64,000 bases of DNA, from positions 1 to 64,000 of the forward strand of contig JAGRNR010000006.1 in the NCBI GenBank assembly GCA_020440645.1. Direction: 5' to 3'. Made by a program: the position numbers and the translations under genes. Shown here piece by piece: positions 51,754-60,630 of this stretch. The DNA is from JAHEFU01 sp020440645. Its GTDB lineage: Bacteria > 4484-113 > JAFGCY01. Within the stretch, counting starts at the first letter, position 1. The number at the start of each line of letters is the position of its first letter. A model generated the notes under the pieces. It ran no database searches. It was not told the DNA's origin and saw only the letters and a list, made by a program, of their open reading frames with translations.

Positions 51754-53721
51754 ATGCGTCGACTGAGCGGATCATCCCGGCGGATACTGCTTGCCTGCCT
51801 GCTTGTGCTGACGGTGGGTTGTGCAGGTGGCGGAGGACAGGACACACAACAAGAGGCTGCCCTGCAGCAGCCTCCCGCGGCTGACCCGCAGCTGCTGGCT
51901 GAGCTGGAGGGCCTGCTGATGGACGAACTGGCCCGGCTGGGCAAGGACCCGCAGCGCACGACTTCAGCGCCACCCGCCGGGAATGGCAACGCCGTGTTCA
52001 ACCTGCTGGTGGATGGCCGTCCGCCGGACGGCCACGGCGGGCAGGGTGACTCGGAATTCCGCTTCTATCCCCGTATGGTCGGTGACTACGATGGCAACGG
52101 CGAGGTCGGCATCAGCGACATCACCCCGCTTGGGCAGTACTTCGGCGAGAGTGTGGTGTATGACGACCCGCTGGAGCACGGTGGGATCGCCTACTGGCCG
52201 AGCGGTGAACCGGATGGGGGCGGGCGCGCCAACTGGCTGAAGGCCCGCGTCGACGGCGATGGCAACGGCGAGATCAACACGGCGGACATCACCCCGATCG
52301 CGATCCACTTCGGCGAGCACTGCGATGGCTGGCGCATCGAGCGGCGCTTCGCTGCTGAATCAGGATTTGAAATGCTGCCGCATGCTGACAACCCGGAGAG
52401 TGGGTTCAGTGTCGGCTGGAAGGAACTCGCCGAGAACAGCATCGGCTACCGCCTGCCCGGCGACTGGCCGGCCAGCGGCTACCTCGAGATGCGAGTGCAG
52501 GGCTGGGAATCAGCCAGCTCCAGCGGCGGACCAATGAGCGACAGCAGTATCTATGAATACACGGAAGGCAGTTGCGAGGCCTTCCTGCAGGCCAGCCCGA
52601 CGGTGGCTGACTTCCCCTTCAACGCGAGCTTCACGGCCGCCGGATCATCCGTGCTGGCCGACTCATACGTGATTGATTTTGGCGACGGCACGGATGCCAC
52701 ACTGGGCAGCCTGGCCGAATTCCCGCTGAGCCACCCGTACATCGAAGCGGGGATCTATGACGTGCTATTCACGGTAAGCTGTGGCACGGATGTCGCCACC
52801 GACAGCTTCCAGATCATCGCCACCCCGCTGCCCTGTGAGCTGGAGGCGGTGCTCGGGGTCAACCCGATGGATGGCTTCGCCCCGCTAAAGGTGCTGTTCA
52901 GCCCGCTCGGCACCAGTCCCGGTGCGGCCGGCTATGAGCTGGACTTCGGCGATGGCAGCGAGGTCGCCAGTGGGGCCACGCCCGCGGAACTGGCAATCAC
53001 CCATGAATATACCGAGACCGGCAGCTACACCGCCACGCTGCGGGTGATCTGCGAGAATGGTGGCAATGTCGAGACGACGGTTGCGATAACCGTCGGCAAC
53101 CCGGATGACGAGTGCGGTGTCAACCTGTCAGTCGATGACGACAGTCCGATCATCGGCACGCCGACGGCATTCTTCTTCGGTGGCACCAGCGGTTCCGGCG
53201 CACTGCTGGACCCCGGTGACGGCAGTGACGTGCAGTTCATTAACCTGCAGGGGCCTGAGCCGGTGTTCTACACCTACCCGGAGATCGGCACCTACACTGC
53301 GGTGCTGTCCATCCTCTGCAATGACAGCATGCACAGCGACTCGGTGCTGGTGTTCGTGCTGCCTGAACCGATCAACACATTCGATGCGGCGGGCAATGTG
53401 TACCAGTACGAGTCCAACCCGCCGATCGGCGGGCCGGAACCTGACAAGTTCGCTATGGTTGGCGCGGAGATAGAGATCTACAACTCGACTGACGACGTAG
53501 TGATGGGCACGACCACCACTGATGCCACCGGCGCATACTTCTTCGATGGTGACAACCTGGGACTTGATGTCAACAAGATCTACTTCGTGCGGCCGACGGA
53601 TGCGGAGCGGGCCAAGCATGCCCCGCTGGACTGGTTCCCGGGCCAGGCCACGATCGCCGCACCGCCGGCTGACATGGTCTACCAGTGCACCGATATCAAC
53701 CTGCTGGCAACGGTGGTCTGA
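51754..53721 (+). CDS. Dockerin/PKD lipoprotein 2
   Basis: The protein has 655 residues and starts after CAGGAG. The lipobox is LTVGC. After DELARLGKDPQRTTS, the dockerin pair is YDGNGEVGISDITPLGQYFG and DGDGNGEINTADITPIAIHFG, each with aligned calcium-loop residues. Three PKD-like domains follow (VIDFGDGTDA, ELDFGDGSEV, LLDPGDGSDV), with cysteine pairs in VSCGTD and ICENGG. The C-terminal domain begins GNVYQYESNPPIGG and ends LLATVV, as in paralogue 3. Confidence 0.9.
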   Translation: MRRLSGSSRRILLACLLVLTVGCAGGGGQDTQQEAALQQPPAADPQLLAELEGLLMDELARLGKDPQRTTSAPPAGNGNAVFNLLVDGRPPDGHGGQGDSEFRFYPRMVGDYDGNGEVGISDITPLGQYFGESVVYDDPLEHGGIAYWPSGEPDGGGRANWLKARVDGDGNGEINTADITPIAIHFGEHCDGWRIERRFAAESGFEMLPHADNPESGFSVGWKELAENSIGYRLPGDWPASGYLEMRVQGWESASSSGGPMSDSSIYEYTEGSCEAFLQASPTVADFPFNASFTAAGSSVLADSYVIDFGDGTDATLGSLAEFPLSHPYIEAGIYDVLFTVSCGTDVATDSFQIIATPLPCELEAVLGVNPMDGFAPLKVLFSPLGTSPGAAGYELDFGDGSEVASGATPAELAITHEYTETGSYTATLRVICENGGNVETTVAITVGNPDDECGVNLSVDDDSPIIGTPTAFFFGGTSGSGALLDPGDGSDVQFINLQGPEPVFYTYPEIGTYTAVLSILCNDSMHSDSVLVFVLPEPINTFDAAGNVYQYESNPPIGGPEPDKFAMVGAEIEIYNSTDDVVMGTTTTDATGAYFFDGDNLGLDVNKIYFVRPTDAERAKHAPLDWFPGQATIAAPPADMVYQCTDINLLATVV

Positions 53722-53790
53722 CAGCCGGTGCAAAAATGGACTCCCTGAAATTGGCCTGAACTGAACCTTTTACCACTTTGCCGGTTCTGG

Positions 53791-53820
53791 CATAATCCGG
53801 GTAGATGCAGGCTCCTGCAT
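53791..53820 (+). promoter_or_regulatory. -10 element and 5' hairpin upstream of dockerin lipoprotein 3
   Basis: CATAAT (53791-53796) is followed by the palindrome ATGCAGG-CT-CCTGCAT (53805-53820). If used, the transcript would have a leader of about 200 bases with a hairpin at its 5' end. I see no gene in that leader. Confidence 0.4.
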
Positions 53821-54006
53821 GCCAGTCAGCTACTGCCGGCTGGAAAATGTGGATATGGACACGGTTACCATGTAACCAGGCTGTGTGCAAACTGGTGTGC
53901 AGGGCCTGCATTCCATTGAACTTGCGTGCTGTGCAGCGGTTGATGGCAACGCAGTTTAGTGCCGCTGCGCTTGAAGCACCCCCTGATTGCGGTATACAGA
54001 TATTGT

Positions 54007-55458
54007 ATGAACACCGCTAAGCGCAGATCCTCCGGCTGGATCACCCTGTTCTCCCTCCTGCTGGCAATCGCATTGCTGCCGGCCTGCTCGGCTGGCACGG
54101 ATGGCAATCCCGTGCAGTCCCAGGCGGATCTCCAGCAGGAGCTGGAAGGCCGCCTGCTTTCAGAACTGGCCCGCCTGGGCAAGGACCCCGATCGTTCGGT
54201 GGCCAGTGCACCGCAGGGCAGTGGCAACGCCGTATTCAACCTCACGGCGGAGCCCGATGACCCGGACGGCCCGGGCGGCCAGCCGCCGCTGTCCGTCGAG
54301 CTCAGCTGGACGGCGCGCATCGTGGGCGACTACGACCAGAACGGCGAGGTCGGGATTGCCGACATCACGCCGCTCGGGCAGTTCTTCAAGCAGTCCGTTG
54401 CCTATGACGACCCGCTGGACCACGACGGCATCAGCTTCTGGCCGGCTGGTGACCCGCTTGGCGATGGCAAGGCCAACTGGCGCAGTGCCGCCGTGGACGG
54501 CGATGCCAACGGTGAGATCAACGCCGCCGACATCACCCCGATCGCGATCCACTTCGGTGAGCGGATTGACGGTTTCAACATCTACGTGAAGCAGACCGGC
54601 GAGACTGAGTTCAGCATCCTGCCGAACCTGCTCGATCCCTTCGTCTCTGTCAGTGTTTCGCTGAAGGCCGCCGGAAACGGCCCGGCGAACTACACTGCGA
54701 GCATCCCCTGGCCATCCTCCGGCATTGCTGAAATCGCCGTGGCAGGGTACGACAGCCAGAGCAGCTCGGCCGCACAGCTTTCCAACATAGTCAGCGTCAG
54801 CGGTGATCCCGGTGCGCCGCCGGCAGCCTGTGTGGCGGAGCTGACGGTTGATGTCCCCTCCGGGCAGGCTCCACTTGGCGTGATGTTCGGGCTGGGCAGT
54901 TCCAGCACCGCGGGCCCCGGCGACTACCGCTACGTGCTCGACAGCGGTGAGGGCGGGGCGCGCTTCAGCTTTGAGGACAGTGCTTCCTTCCCGCTGGCCT
55001 ATACATTCCTCAGCGGCGGGTCATTCAACGCCGTGCTGGCCGTGGTCTGCCTGGCGGATGGCCAGGTGGCCTTCTCCGACCCGGTGAGTGTCACGGTCAC
55101 GGATCCGGCTGGGCCCGGCCTCAACCTGAACGGCTTCGTCTGGCAGTACGAAAGCAACCCGGAACTCGGTGGGCAGGATGAGCCGCCCAAGGATCCGTTG
55201 GAGGGTATCGAGGTCGAGGTTTACATCCTTGGCGAATCCACGCCGCTGGCCGTGACCACCACTGCCGCGAACGGTGAGTACGTCTTCCCCAACCTGCAGA
55301 TTGACGAGTCGGTGGAACTGCTGAACGTGAAGGTCAGCGATGCGCAGAAGGCCGAGCTGCTGCCGCTGACCTGGCTGCCCGGGGAACGGATCCTGCTGCT
55401 GGACAGCCATGAGCAGTTCACTGCGGCTGACATGAACCTGCTGGCCACCGCCGTCTAG
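54007..55458 (+). CDS. Dockerin lipoprotein 3
   Basis: The protein has 483 residues. The lipobox is LLPAC. SELARLGKDPDRSVAS matches paralogue 2, followed by YDQNGEVGIADITPLGQFF and DGDANGEINAADITPIAIHFG. One PKD-like domain (YVLDSGEGGARF) is left, then the same C-terminal module (GFVWQYESNPELGG...LLATAV). It is a shortened paralogue. The ATG has no ribosome-binding site; TATACA lies eight bases upstream, so it may also be nearly leaderless. Confidence 0.9.
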   Translation: MNTAKRRSSGWITLFSLLLAIALLPACSAGTDGNPVQSQADLQQELEGRLLSELARLGKDPDRSVASAPQGSGNAVFNLTAEPDDPDGPGGQPPLSVELSWTARIVGDYDQNGEVGIADITPLGQFFKQSVAYDDPLDHDGISFWPAGDPLGDGKANWRSAAVDGDANGEINAADITPIAIHFGERIDGFNIYVKQTGETEFSILPNLLDPFVSVSVSLKAAGNGPANYTASIPWPSSGIAEIAVAGYDSQSSSAAQLSNIVSVSGDPGAPPAACVAELTVDVPSGQAPLGVMFGLGSSSTAGPGDYRYVLDSGEGGARFSFEDSASFPLAYTFLSGGSFNAVLAVVCLADGQVAFSDPVSVTVTDPAGPGLNLNGFVWQYESNPELGGQDEPPKDPLEGIEVEVYILGESTPLAVTTTAANGEYVFPNLQIDESVELLNVKVSDAQKAELLPLTWLPGERILLLDSHEQFTAADMNLLATAV

Positions 55459-55598
55459 CCCAGGGACTGCTAATTCCTCATATGTGAACTCGCGCTTAAG
55501 CGCTGCAGTCGCGTGCGCGCGGGCCGATGAATAGCCTGCAGGGTGGATGGACCCTGTTACCGGCAAACCTACATTGATATAGCCATTCCCCCCCATTG

Positions 55599-55635
55599 CG
55601 GGAGGAGCCTCCGGGCTTCTCCCGTGCCTTTTTTC
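55599..55635 (+). terminator. Rho-independent terminator after dockerin lipoprotein cluster
   Basis: CGGGAG and CTCCCG, with inner AGC/GCT pairs, form a stem followed by TGCCTTTTTT. Confidence 0.8.
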
Positions 55636-55739
55636 CCAGCCAGCCAGTCCCGGACCGGGAATATCAACGAAAGCAATTCCCGGTTGATGGATTGTTGGCC
55701 TCCATCGGCCGATATACCTTATTAATGAACAGAGAATGT

Positions 55740-55769
55740 TTGACAAATTTTCTCTGGATAGGGTAGTAT
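55740..55769 (+). promoter_or_regulatory. Strong sigma70-type promoter
   Basis: A perfect TTGACA (55740-55745) and TAGTAT (55764-55769) are 18 bases apart. The A/T-rich spacer fits high expression of the outer-membrane-like gene at 55826. Confidence 0.8.
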
Positions 55770-55825
55770 CTTCGATCAGCAGGTGTCGTACGATGCCAGC
55801 TAATGGAATATTCCGGGAGGAAGCG

Positions 55826-56359
55826 ATGAAAAAGCTGACGGCAATCCTTTGCTTTGTGGTTACCGTAATGTGGGCCAGCAGTGCATTCGCTCAGTACTCA
55901 GCTCTTGATGACCAGAACGAATTCGGTCCGGCAATCGGTATCGGTGGCCTGCTGCTCAGTGGTGACGACTCAGCTGGTAACAGCCAGAATGACTTCGTCC
56001 CGACCCTGAACCTCAGTGGCCTGTCCGACGTGCTTGCCTACCAGCTGTATTTCGGCCTGGACAGCGATGTTGACGTCTGGGGTCTCGACCTCGACTACGT
56101 CGTGGCGGACAACTTCGACGAGTGCGCCCCCTGCGCCGGCGAGGGTGGTTCCTGGTGGTTCGGCGTTGGTGCCAGCTACATGGACTACAGCGACCTGTTC
56201 AACGACAGCGGTGCCGGTGTGAGTGGTGACGACTTCGGTCCGAACCTGGCCTTCGGCTACATCTGGGACGAGTGGAGCTTCAACCTCTACGCTCGCTACT
56301 TCATGGATGCTGAGGCCTTCAGCGTGATGGGCAGCATCAACTACTCCTTCGACAGCTAA
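55826..56359 (+). CDS. Small outer-membrane-like beta protein
   Basis: The protein has 177 residues. The ATG follows GGGAGGAAG. The signal peptide is MKKLTAILCFVVTVMWASSAFA. The mature part alternates strands with aromatic ends (VLAYQLYFGLDSDVDVWGLDLDYV, GPNLAFGYIWDEWSFNLYARYF) and ends in INYSFDS, close to the C-terminal phenylalanine rule for outer-membrane barrels. An eight-strand barrel is plausible. Strong promoter, ribosome-binding site and terminator suggest an abundant protein. Confidence 0.85.
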   Translation: MKKLTAILCFVVTVMWASSAFAQYSALDDQNEFGPAIGIGGLLLSGDDSAGNSQNDFVPTLNLSGLSDVLAYQLYFGLDSDVDVWGLDLDYVVADNFDECAPCAGEGGSWWFGVGASYMDYSDLFNDSGAGVSGDDFGPNLAFGYIWDEWSFNLYARYFMDAEAFSVMGSINYSFDS

Positions 56360-56384
56360 GTCGGATCAGTCAGACCAAAGCCAG

Positions 56385-56414
56385 TCCCCGGGGCATGCCC
56401 CGGGGATTTTTTTT
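56385..56414 (+). terminator. Rho-independent terminator
   Basis: TCCCCGGGG-CATG-CCCCGGGGA is followed by eight T residues, an excellent terminator. Confidence 0.92.
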
Positions 56415-56435
56415 GCGCAATTTCCTAGGAAACAC

Positions 56436-56516
56436 TTGGAACTTCCTGAATTTCTGCTAGTCTATATATTGCGTGTCCGCTCCGGCGGTCGAAAGACCGC
56501 CGGTTCTTTTATTTTC
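56436..56516 (+). ncRNA. Candidate short RNA: promoter followed at once by a terminator
   Basis: TTGGAA (56436-56441) and TAGTCT (56458-56463) are 16 bases apart. About 20 bases after the likely start, CCGGCGGTC-GAAA-GACCGCCGG (56482-56503) is followed by a T-rich run. A transcript of about 40-50 nt would result. It could be a small RNA or an attenuator for the gene at 56624. The hairpin resembles the GAAA-loop repeats elsewhere, so a repeat is an alternative. Confidence 0.4.
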
Positions 56517-56623
56517 TATGCAGGTTTTTCGCGGAATCCCCACCAACACTGCCCTGAGCCCTTTTTTCGTGCACCGTGGCTTTGACTGTGCCCCGGTAAT
56601 ACCTTAAAATATCCAGTTCTGTA

Positions 56624-57376
56624 ATGCAGCTAGCGTTATTCACACCCGGGGCCTGCATCTGGCCAGTCCACAGGAACTTCGAAGCCTTCGTGGCCGAACT
56701 CGGCGGCGCAGGCACCGATTCCGTCGACCTGCTGGACAGTGGCTGCTACCCGGTGCATGCCCGCAGTGAATCAGGCGTGCAGCAGCTCAGTGAGCGGATG
56801 GACTACCGCCTGTTCAAGCTGCACCAGGACCTCTATAACTCGCTCCTGCGTCCCTCAGAATTCTTCCACGGCGAATCCCGCAGTTTTGCCGACTGCTTCT
56901 GGCCGGACCTGCTTGGCACGCCGCCGGCTGACCTGCTCAGCGCGCTGGTGTTCCACTTCATCGAGCGCCCGGCGGAGGACTGCTCCGTCAATGCCGGACT
57001 GCGTGTGCTGCGCAGCATTTTCTTCCAGCATGAGATGGCCGACCCGAACCTCTGGGTCTGGAGTGCGCGCGAGAACCTTTCCGGCCTGCGTGGCGAGTGG
57101 AGCTGGATCCCGCTCACCTTCAACGCTCCCGCTGCCAGCAGGCTGCATGACATCGAATTCACGGTACACGGCATGCGTGAGCGTCCGGCAGACAGCAGTG
57201 GCTGGTTTAGCGGGCAGATCCGCCGCAACGACCGGGGCGAATGCCGGGTCGCATTGCGCTGTGGCGCTGACCGCGGCATGCGCGAGCATGATCCGGCCCG
57301 CCTCAGCGAGGCCAGCCTGCAGGACTGCAAGCGCTATCTGTCAGCGATCTTCGGCTGGCAGGGGGTGGCGGCATGA
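56624..57376 (+). CDS. Unknown protein in the yicC position of the gmk operon
   Basis: The protein has 250 residues. It has no signal peptide or membrane helix, and no motif I recognise; the middle is rich in aromatic residues (RSFADCFWPDLLG, DPNLWVWSAREN, GEWSWIPLTFN). It overlaps gmk by ATGA and so is co-translated with it. In many bacteria yicC holds this position, but the typical YicC N- and C-termini are missing. The start lacks a Shine-Dalgarno; TAAAAT lies 13 bases upstream. Confidence 0.82.
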   Translation: MQLALFTPGACIWPVHRNFEAFVAELGGAGTDSVDLLDSGCYPVHARSESGVQQLSERMDYRLFKLHQDLYNSLLRPSEFFHGESRSFADCFWPDLLGTPPADLLSALVFHFIERPAEDCSVNAGLRVLRSIFFQHEMADPNLWVWSARENLSGLRGEWSWIPLTFNAPAASRLHDIEFTVHGMRERPADSSGWFSGQIRRNDRGECRVALRCGADRGMREHDPARLSEASLQDCKRYLSAIFGWQGVAA

Positions 57377-57996
57377 GCTTCAGCCCGTCCTGCATCGTGG
57401 TGGCCGGCCCCAGCGGAGTCGGCAAGTCAACGCTGATCGCCAGGGCACTGACCAAACTGCCGGAATGGATGCTTTCCGTTTCTGCCACAACGCGCGCGAA
57501 ACGTGAGGGTGAAGTGGACGGCGTAAACTATCATTACCACTCCCGCGAGCAGTTCGAATCGCAGGTGGTGGCCGGCGGATTCCTTGAGTTCGCCCAGGTT
57601 TACGGCAATTACTACGGCAGCCCGGTATCCGAGATTGAGCGAGCAGCTCAAGCTGGCCGGAACCTCGTGTTCGAAGTGGACACGGTGGGCTGCCTGAGCA
57701 TTCGGTCCCTGCGTCCGCAGTGGCCGCTGGTGGCGATCGTGCCCCCTGAACTGGCGGAGCTTAGGCGCCGTCTGGAGGGCCGCGGGACGGAGAGCGCGGA
57801 AAGCCTCGCGCTGCGCCTGGCCAACAGTGTGGCGGAATTGCAGCGGATGCGCGGCTTTGATTTCGTGATCGTGAATGATGACCTGGAGCGGGCCAGTGGC
57901 CAGCTCACTGAACTGATGTCCCTGGTAGGGGCAGGGCTGACGAGTGTCAGTCCGACTGTCGACAGTCTGCTTGAGAAAGCCGGAGGAACAAACTGA
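57373..57996 (+). CDS. gmk: Guanylate kinase
   Basis: The protein has 207 residues. The P-loop is VAGPSGVGKST (about 10-20). SVSATTRAKREGEVDGVNYHY is the GMP-binding signature, YGNYYGSP follows, and the lid region has RRRLEGRGTESAESLALRL. It phosphorylates GMP to GDP. It is linked by overlaps to the unknown gene upstream (four bases) and rpoZ downstream (one base). Confidence 0.96.
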   Translation: MSFSPSCIVVAGPSGVGKSTLIARALTKLPEWMLSVSATTRAKREGEVDGVNYHYHSREQFESQVVAGGFLEFAQVYGNYYGSPVSEIERAAQAGRNLVFEVDTVGCLSIRSLRPQWPLVAIVPPELAELRRRLEGRGTESAESLALRLANSVAELQRMRGFDFVIVNDDLERASGQLTELMSLVGAGLTSVSPTVDSLLEKAGGTN

Positions 57997-58439
57997 TGAA
58001 GTACAAGGAAGACTCCCTGATCCAGCCCTCGCTTGAGGCGCTGCAGGAGCGGATTCCCAAGAAGTATGAGCTGGTGCTGACCGCCACCAGGCGCGCCAAG
58101 CAGATCATCCGCGACATGCGCCTCAACACCGTGGGCTACAGCGAGGATGACCTGCGCCGCAAGCCGCTCTCGATCGCGCTCAATGACATCGTCGAGGGCC
58201 GTGTCGACTCCACCACGCTGTCCACTCCGGACATCAACTTCACGGACTACGAAGAGGGCACCAGCGACCTGTTCACCGACATCGACAGCCTCGGGCCCCC
58301 CGAGGAGGGCGAGGCCGGGGACGACTTCCCCGAGGCCAGCTTCCCCTCGATCCCGGACGATGCGGACCAGGAGGAGGATGAGCCTGAATTCGTCGATGAC
58401 GACGAGTTTGGCCTGTCCATCGGCGAGGAAGACGACTAA
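57996..58439 (+). CDS. rpoZ: RNA polymerase omega subunit with acidic C-terminal tail
   Basis: The protein has 147 residues; usual omega is 70-110. The conserved core is SLEALQERIPKKYELVLTATRRAKQI and KPLSIALNDIVEGRV. From about residue 75 it becomes strongly acidic (DADQEEDEPEFVDDDEF) and probably disordered. Position between gmk and coaBC is the classic one and confirms the call. The one-base overlap with gmk (TGATG) couples translation. Confidence 0.9.
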   Translation: MKYKEDSLIQPSLEALQERIPKKYELVLTATRRAKQIIRDMRLNTVGYSEDDLRRKPLSIALNDIVEGRVDSTTLSTPDINFTDYEEGTSDLFTDIDSLGPPEEGEAGDDFPEASFPSIPDDADQEEDEPEFVDDDEFGLSIGEEDD

Positions 58440-58454
58440 CAGTCGCCGAACTCA

Positions 58455-59696
58455 ATGTCCGCCGGTAAACGCATCCTGCTGGGAGTCAGCGGCGGCATCG
58501 CCGCCTATCGCGCATGCGAGCTGACCCGCCTGTTCGTGCACAGCGGCTGCGAGGTGCAGGTCGTACTTACTCCGGCGGCGGAGCAGTTCGTCTCCGCAAT
58601 GACCTTCACCGCGCTCAGCGGCCGCCGCGCGCTTGTCACCGATGACTACGACGGCGGCAGTGAAGAGCTGTACGCGCACCTCAACCTGACCCGCGGGATT
58701 GACTGCATGGTGGTGGCCCCGGCCACCGCGGACTGCATCGCCGACATGGCCCAGGGCCGCGCAGACCGCCTGCTGACCGCCTGCCACCTGAGCAATACCG
58801 CCCCGCTGGTCGTCGCCCCGGCAATGAATGTGCGGATGTGGGAACATCCCGCCGTGCAGGCCAATGTGCGCCTGCTGCGGGAGCGCCGTGCACATGTGAT
58901 CGGCCCCGCCAGCGGCAGCCTGGCCTGTGGCGACGTCGGCAGCGGCCGGATGTCAGAACCGGAGGAGATCCACGACTTCGTGTTCGACGTGATCGCTTCC
59001 ACTCCCTCTGACTTCAGCAGCGGCGAGCTGGCCGGCCGGCACATCATCGTCACCGCTGGCGGCACCCGAGAATACATAGACCCCGTCCGCTACATCACCA
59101 ATGCCAGCACCGGCACGCTTGGCCTCGAGATCGCGGCCGCCCTGCTTGATGCAGGGGCCACGGTTGAACTGCTGGAGACCGGGATTGAACTGCGACCCGA
59201 GATGCTTGAGCGCCTCAGCGAAGTGACCCGCGTGCGCACCGCCCTTGACATGCAGGGTGAGCTGGCGCGCCGCCTGCCCGATGCCGACGGCCTCGTGATG
59301 CTGGCCGCGGTGGCCGACTACGGCCCGGCGCAGTACATCTCCTCCAAGCGCAAGAAGGACGGCGACAGCTGGATGCTGGCGCTGTCAGAGACCCCCGACG
59401 TACTGGCCTCGATGCAGCAGCTGCGACGTCCGGACCAGGTGATCTGCGGCGTTTCGCTGGAGGACAGCGAATGGCTTGAACGGGCCAAGGACAAGGCCCG
59501 TCGCAAGGGTGCGGACATGCTGCTTGCAGTCGAGCTCGGCGGGGACCTGCCATTCGGGCGCTCCAAGTTAAACTGCGCGATGGTCACCGGCGATAGTGTT
59601 ATTGCCGAACCGGGCTGGAGGGAGAAGCATGAGCTGGCAGCGCTGACCGCCCAGTGGATTGCCGGAAGACTCGGTGAGGCAGGCGCCGGGCACTGA
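58455..59696 (+). CDS. coaBC: Bifunctional phosphopantothenoylcysteine decarboxylase / synthase
   Basis: The protein has 413 residues. The CoaC half has ILLGVSGGIAAYRACEL, the active-site histidine in LYAHLNLTRGID and VVAPAMNVRMWEHP. The CoaB half has IIVTAGGTREYIDPVRYITNASTG and AAVADYGPA. It makes 4'-phosphopantetheine in coenzyme A synthesis. CoaB is diverged at its end: the usual GFAAET motif is CGVSLED and the ANDV region is AVELGGDLPFG. The start lacks a ribosome-binding site and probably depends on rpoZ translation. Confidence 0.92.
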   Translation: MSAGKRILLGVSGGIAAYRACELTRLFVHSGCEVQVVLTPAAEQFVSAMTFTALSGRRALVTDDYDGGSEELYAHLNLTRGIDCMVVAPATADCIADMAQGRADRLLTACHLSNTAPLVVAPAMNVRMWEHPAVQANVRLLRERRAHVIGPASGSLACGDVGSGRMSEPEEIHDFVFDVIASTPSDFSSGELAGRHIIVTAGGTREYIDPVRYITNASTGTLGLEIAAALLDAGATVELLETGIELRPEMLERLSEVTRVRTALDMQGELARRLPDADGLVMLAAVADYGPAQYISSKRKKDGDSWMLALSETPDVLASMQQLRRPDQVICGVSLEDSEWLERAKDKARRKGADMLLAVELGGDLPFGRSKLNCAMVTGDSVIAEPGWREKHELAALTAQWIAGRLGEAGAGH

Positions 59697-59733
59697 CCGG
59701 TTCCATTCCAGTTATTAGCTTCAGGAGACCCAG

Positions 59734-60630
59734 GTGAGAACAACCGCCACCGCCATCTTGCTTTCCATGCTCGTGCTGCTCTGTGCGGCACCGGCCAGCG
59801 CCGCGGGCAACAGCCCGGTTGCCAGCAAGGATGGCGTAACCTTCACGCTTGACGACCTCAACATCTACTGGCTGCGCAACCTCGGCAAGGATGGCCTGCT
59901 GGACTTCTTCCAGACGATGGTCGTCTACCAGGAGGGCCTCAAGCAGGGCCTGCGCCCGACCCAGCAGGAGATGACGGACTTCGTGGACAACACGATGGGC
60001 CGCGATGTCTACAACCAGTTCAAGCTGCTGTACAGCGAGAAGAACGTCAACCAGCTGATCGAGTACACCATCGTCACCGCCAAGTACGAGACCTGGCTGC
60101 GTGACAAGATCAGCCGTGAGAAGAACATCAAGGTCACCGAGGATGAGGCCAACAAGTTCTTCCTCGAGAACATCGAGCAGTTCCACCTGCCGGAGGGTGC
60201 GCACCTGTCCATCATCTCCGTCGACAACGAGGCCGCCGCCAACACGGTGCTCTCGCGGCTTGGCAAGGGAGAGAATTTCGGTGACATCGCCGCCGAGGTG
60301 AACATGGACCCGGAGATGCGTGCCGTGCGTGGCGAGCTGGGCTCCTACCGTCGTGGAGAGGGCCTGCCGAAGCCGCTGGAGGATGCCGCCTTCTCCCTGC
60401 AGGAGGGCCAGTACAGCGGGATCATCAAGGGCAGCAACTACCACATCGTGTATTGCCACCGGCGCTATCCGGAGGTCAGCCCGACCTTCGAGCAGATCAA
60501 GGAGCAGCTGATGGTCGACCTGCGCGAGGCCAAGATCGACCCCTATTACCTTGATGCGCTCAACGACCTGATGAGCGACCAGCTGCCCAAGTTCAACATT
60601 GACGCGGAGCTCTTCCGGCCGGAAGAGTGA
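59734..60630 (+). CDS. Periplasmic parvulin-type peptidyl-prolyl isomerase (PpiC/SurA-like)
   Basis: The protein has 298 residues and starts at a GTG after AGGAGA. A signal peptide ends in PASAAG. A helical SurA-like N-terminal region is followed by one parvulin domain: HLSIISVDNEAAANTVLSRLGKGENFGDIA, then GELGSYRRGEGLPKPLEDAAFSLQEGQYSGII and YHIVYCHRR. It would assist folding of exported proteins, fitting the large exported proteome here. It is the last gene of the operon. Confidence 0.93.
   Translation: MRTTATAILLSMLVLLCAAPASAAGNSPVASKDGVTFTLDDLNIYWLRNLGKDGLLDFFQTMVVYQEGLKQGLRPTQQEMTDFVDNTMGRDVYNQFKLLYSEKNVNQLIEYTIVTAKYETWLRDKISREKNIKVTEDEANKFFLENIEQFHLPEGAHLSIISVDNEAAANTVLSRLGKGENFGDIAAEVNMDPEMRAVRGELGSYRRGEGLPKPLEDAAFSLQEGQYSGIIKGSNYHIVYCHRRYPEVSPTFEQIKEQLMVDLREAKIDPYYLDALNDLMSDQLPKFNIDAELFRPEE

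Larger units (their letters stand above)
55459..55825 (+). other. Intergenic region with terminator and promoter only
   Basis: No gene is seen. It holds a GCGCTTAAGCGC palindrome near 55494, the terminator at 55599-55635 and the promoter at 55740-55769. Confidence 0.6.

Noticed and set aside
53805..54020. 71-codon frame upstream of dockerin lipoprotein 3
   Set aside because: It begins inside a palindrome, has no ribosome-binding site and overlaps the lipoprotein start in another frame. The product has no pattern.
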